Positions 61,801-64,000 of a stretch of DNA of 64,000 nucleotides are shown here, piece by piece. Within the stretch, counting starts at the first letter, position 1. Each line of letters starts with the position of its first letter. The notes under the pieces were generated by a model. The model made no database searches. It saw only the letters and a program-made list of their open reading frames with translations, and had not been told where the DNA came from. Source of the stretch: Coriaria nepalensis (lineage: Eukaryota; Streptophyta; Magnoliopsida; Cucurbitales; Coriariaceae); contig CP114482.1 of the NCBI GenBank assembly GCA_027186245.1, forward strand, positions 28,353,209 to 28,417,208, written 5' to 3'. The position numbers and the translations under genes were made by a program.

Positions 61801-64000
61801 ATGACATGATTTTAAGGGTAAACAAACGCATAATTGCCTTCAATAGATCAATTGCATGTTTTGCACAAAAGTCGTGTTTGAAATGCGAAAATAGAATTCG
61901 TTTGATTTGATTTCGAATGATTTACTGACTAAAAGTGACTCAATGACATGATTTTAAGGCTACAAAGATGCATAGTTGAATTTAAAAGATCCATTGCAAA
62001 TTATGCACGAAAGTATTGGTTCAAGTGCGAAAAAAGATTTCGTTGAAATTTCTTTGAAATGATTTAATTACTAGAAGAGACTCGATGACATAATTTCAAG
62101 GCAAAACAATAGTTAATTTGCTTGAATATATAAATTGCAGGTTATGTACAAAAGTCTCATTTAAAGAGCGAAAATAGAATTTGTTCGTAATGGTTTTAAA
62201 TGATTTGATGAGTAGACGAGACTCAATGACATGATTTTAAGGCTAAAAAGATGCATAGTTGCCTTCAATTATTGAATTGAAAATTCTGAACGAAAGTCGT
62301 GTTTGAAGTGCGAAAAAATTGAATTCTTTCGAATTACTTTTAATTGATTTAATGACTAGAGAAGACTCAATGACATGATCTTAAGGCTAAACAAACACAT
62401 AATTGCCTTCAATAGATCAATTGCATGTTTTGCACTAAAGTCGTATTTGAAATGCGAAAATAGAATTCGTTTGAATTGATTTTGAATGATTTACTGACCA
62501 AAAGTGACTCAATGACATGATTTTAAGGTTATACAAATGCCTAGTTGCCTTCAAAAGATCCATTGCAAATTATGTACAAAAGCCGTGGTTCAGGTGCGAA
62601 AAAAGATTTCGTATAAATTTCTTTGAAATGATTTAATTACTAGAAGAGACTCGATGACATGATTTCAAGGCTAAACAATGGATAATTTGCTTGAATAGAT
62701 CAATTGCAAGTTATGTACAAAAGTCTCGTTTAAAGAGCGAAAATAGAATTTGTTCGTAATGGTTTTAAATGATTTGATGACTAGAAGAGACTCAATGACA
62801 TGATTTTACGGCGAAAAAGATGCATAGTTGCCTTTAATTGTCGGATTGGAAGTTCTGAACGAAAGTCGTGTTTGAAGTGAGAAAAAATAGAATTCTTTCG
62901 AATTACTTTTAATAGATTTAATGACTAGAGAGGACTCAATGACATGATTTTAAGGCTAAACAAACGCATAATTGCCTTCAATAGATCAATTGCATGTTTT
63001 GCACAAAAGTCGTGTTTGAAATGCGAAAATAGAATTCGTTTGGATTGATTTCGAATGATTTACTGACTAAAAGTGACTCAATGACATGATTTCAAGGCTA
63101 AAAAGATGCATAGTTGAATTTAAAAGATCCATTGCAAATTATGCACAAAAGTCGTGGTTCAGGTGCGAAAAAAGATTTCGTTCCAATTGCTTTGAAATGA
63201 TTTAATTACTAGAAGAGACTCGATGACATGATTTCAAGGCTAACCAATGGATAATTTGCTTGAATAGATCAATTGCAAGTTATGTACAAAAGTCTCGTTT
63301 AAAGAGCGAAAAAAGAATTTGTTCGTAATGGTTTTAAATGATTTGATGACTAGAAGAGACTCAATGACATGATTTTAAGGCGAAAAAGATGCATAGTTGC
63401 CTTCAATTGTTGAATTGGAAGTTCTGAACGAAAGTCGTGTTTGGAGTGCGAAAAAATAGAATTCTTTCGAATTACTTTTAATTGATTTAATGACTAGAGA
63501 AGACTCAATGACATGATTTTAAGGCTAAACAAACGCATAATTGCCTTCAGTAGATCAATTGCATGTTTTGTACAAAAGTCGTGTTTGAAATGCGAAAATA
63601 GAATTCGTTTGGATTGATTACGAATGATTTACTGACTAAAAGTGACTCAATGACATGGTTTTAAGGCTATACAAATGCCTAGTTGCCTTCAAAAGATCCA
63701 TTGCAAATTATGCACAAAAGCCGTGGTTCAGGTGCGAAAAAAGATTTCGTTCCAATTGCTTTGAAATGATTTAATTACTAGAAGAGACTCGATGACATGA
63801 TTTCAAGGCTAAACAATGGACAATTTGCTTGAATACATGAATTGCAAGTTATGCACAAAAGTCTCGTTTAAAGAGCGAAAATAGAATTTGTTCGTAATGG
63901 TTTTAAATGATTTGATGACTATAAGAGACTCAATGACATGATTTTAAGGCGAAAAAGATGCATAGTTGCCTTCAATTGTTGAATTGGAAGTTCTGATCGA
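58868..64000 (+). repeat. S3 right part: tetramers without a strict longer period
   Basis: Tetramers start at 58868, 59437, 60006, 60575, 61144, 61713, 62282, 62851 and 63420, with a last P start at 63989. All are exactly 569 bp. R is mixed alpha and beta, S mostly alpha. The pair 61713 and 62282 resembles the block 2 8-mer but is more diverged (GCTACAAAGATGCATAG). No gene or foreign insertion is seen. Confidence 0.9.

Larger units (their letters stand above)
1..64000 (+). repeat. Continuous satellite DNA array (about 140-bp monomer superfamily)
   Basis: Every part of the window is made of monomers of about 135-144 bp joined head to tail in one orientation. Most monomers open with a form of CAAGTTATG, have an A-rich stretch followed by GAATT/TTCG, then a TGATTTAATGA-like block, a GACTCAATGACATGA-like block, TTTAAGGCTAAA, and close with a form of GCCTTCAATAGATCAATTG. 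No inverted monomer, transposon, gene or unique spacer was seen. The base composition is strongly AT-rich throughout. Stop codons recur in all frames with the repeat period, so no long coding region is possible. The multi-layered tandem organisation is typical of eukaryotic centromeric or pericentromeric satellites. That chromosomal location is inferred, and neither species nor family name is recognised. Confidence 0.97.
40172..64000 (+). repeat. Satellite array S3: P-Q-R-S tetramers, period 569 bp
   Basis: Landmark starts of the P monomer (GTTCTGAACGAAAGTCG type) fall at 40684, 41253, 41822, 42391, 42959, 43528, 44097, 44666 and onward to 63989. That is 41 intervals, of which 38 are exactly 569 bp; two are 568 bp and one is 547 bp. 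The four monomers are 144, 142, 141 and 142 bp. All four share GACTCAATGACATGATTT or GACTCGATGACATGATTT. R and S each come in two versions (alpha and beta) whose order defines longer repeats. The array runs off the right edge of the window inside a P monomer. Confidence 0.95.

Noticed and set aside
1..64000. CRISPR-like array (regular repeats with variable interiors).
   Set aside because: There are no short conserved repeats separated by unrelated spacers; whole monomers of about 140 bp are homologous along their length, and there are no cas genes.
1..64000. Retrotransposon LTRs or other mobile elements nested in the array.
   Set aside because: No primer-binding site, polypurine tract plus coding domain, terminal inverted repeat or target-site duplication was found. 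The breaks in register are small deletions or exchanges between monomers.
1..64000. Assignment to a named satellite family or species.
   Set aside because: Monomer length and AT-richness fit many plant and insect satellites, and I could not match the consensus to one from memory with confidence. A BLASTN or repeat-database search with monomers A', B' and P would decide it.

Overview
The whole 64 kb is satellite DNA: AT-rich monomers of about 135-144 bp, all head to tail on the same strand, with no gene, RNA gene, transposon or non-repeat spacer that I can see. This fits a eukaryotic nuclear chromosome, most likely a centromeric or pericentromeric array of a plant or invertebrate. I do not recognise the species or a named satellite family, and centromere identity is an inference from the structure.

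Layout. There are three arrays of related monomers. S1 (1-10,669) is built of trimers A-B-C (about 142+136+143 bp, period 421-422 bp). S2 (10,670-40,171) is built of a diverged version of the same trimer, A'-B'-C' (period 417-421 bp), in about 70 copies. S3 (40,172-64,000) is built of tetramers P-Q-R-S (144+142+141+142 = 569 bp), in 41 almost length-invariant copies. The first boundary is in register and carries a duplicated chimeric monomer. The second is a fusion inside a monomer at a GAATT microhomology, with about 10 bp lost.

Higher-order repeats (HORs) are layered on these units. S1 has a 2,108-bp, five-trimer HOR (4,204 to about 9,250). S2 has 1,257-, 840- and 1,680-bp repeats, then a 3,357-bp, eight-trimer (24-monomer) HOR in four copies plus a partial one (21,016 to about 36,947). 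One of those copies has grown to nine trimers (3,777 bp). S3 has 12-mer (1,706 bp) and 8-mer (1,138 bp) HORs.

The array records its own history of unequal exchange, gene conversion and small deletions. Examples are a trimer that lost its B monomer (9,685-9,969), a likely conversion patch with private variants at 33,050-33,260, a shared segment 9.1 kb apart in S3, and deletions of 11, 48 and 22 bp. Recurrent short sequence features are a 6+2+6 dyad in A monomers, a partial CENP-B-box-like match in B monomers, a hairpin in S monomers and a Pol III B-box-like string in C' monomers. Their function is unproven. All periods were measured by hand from landmark positions; identity statements are by eye.
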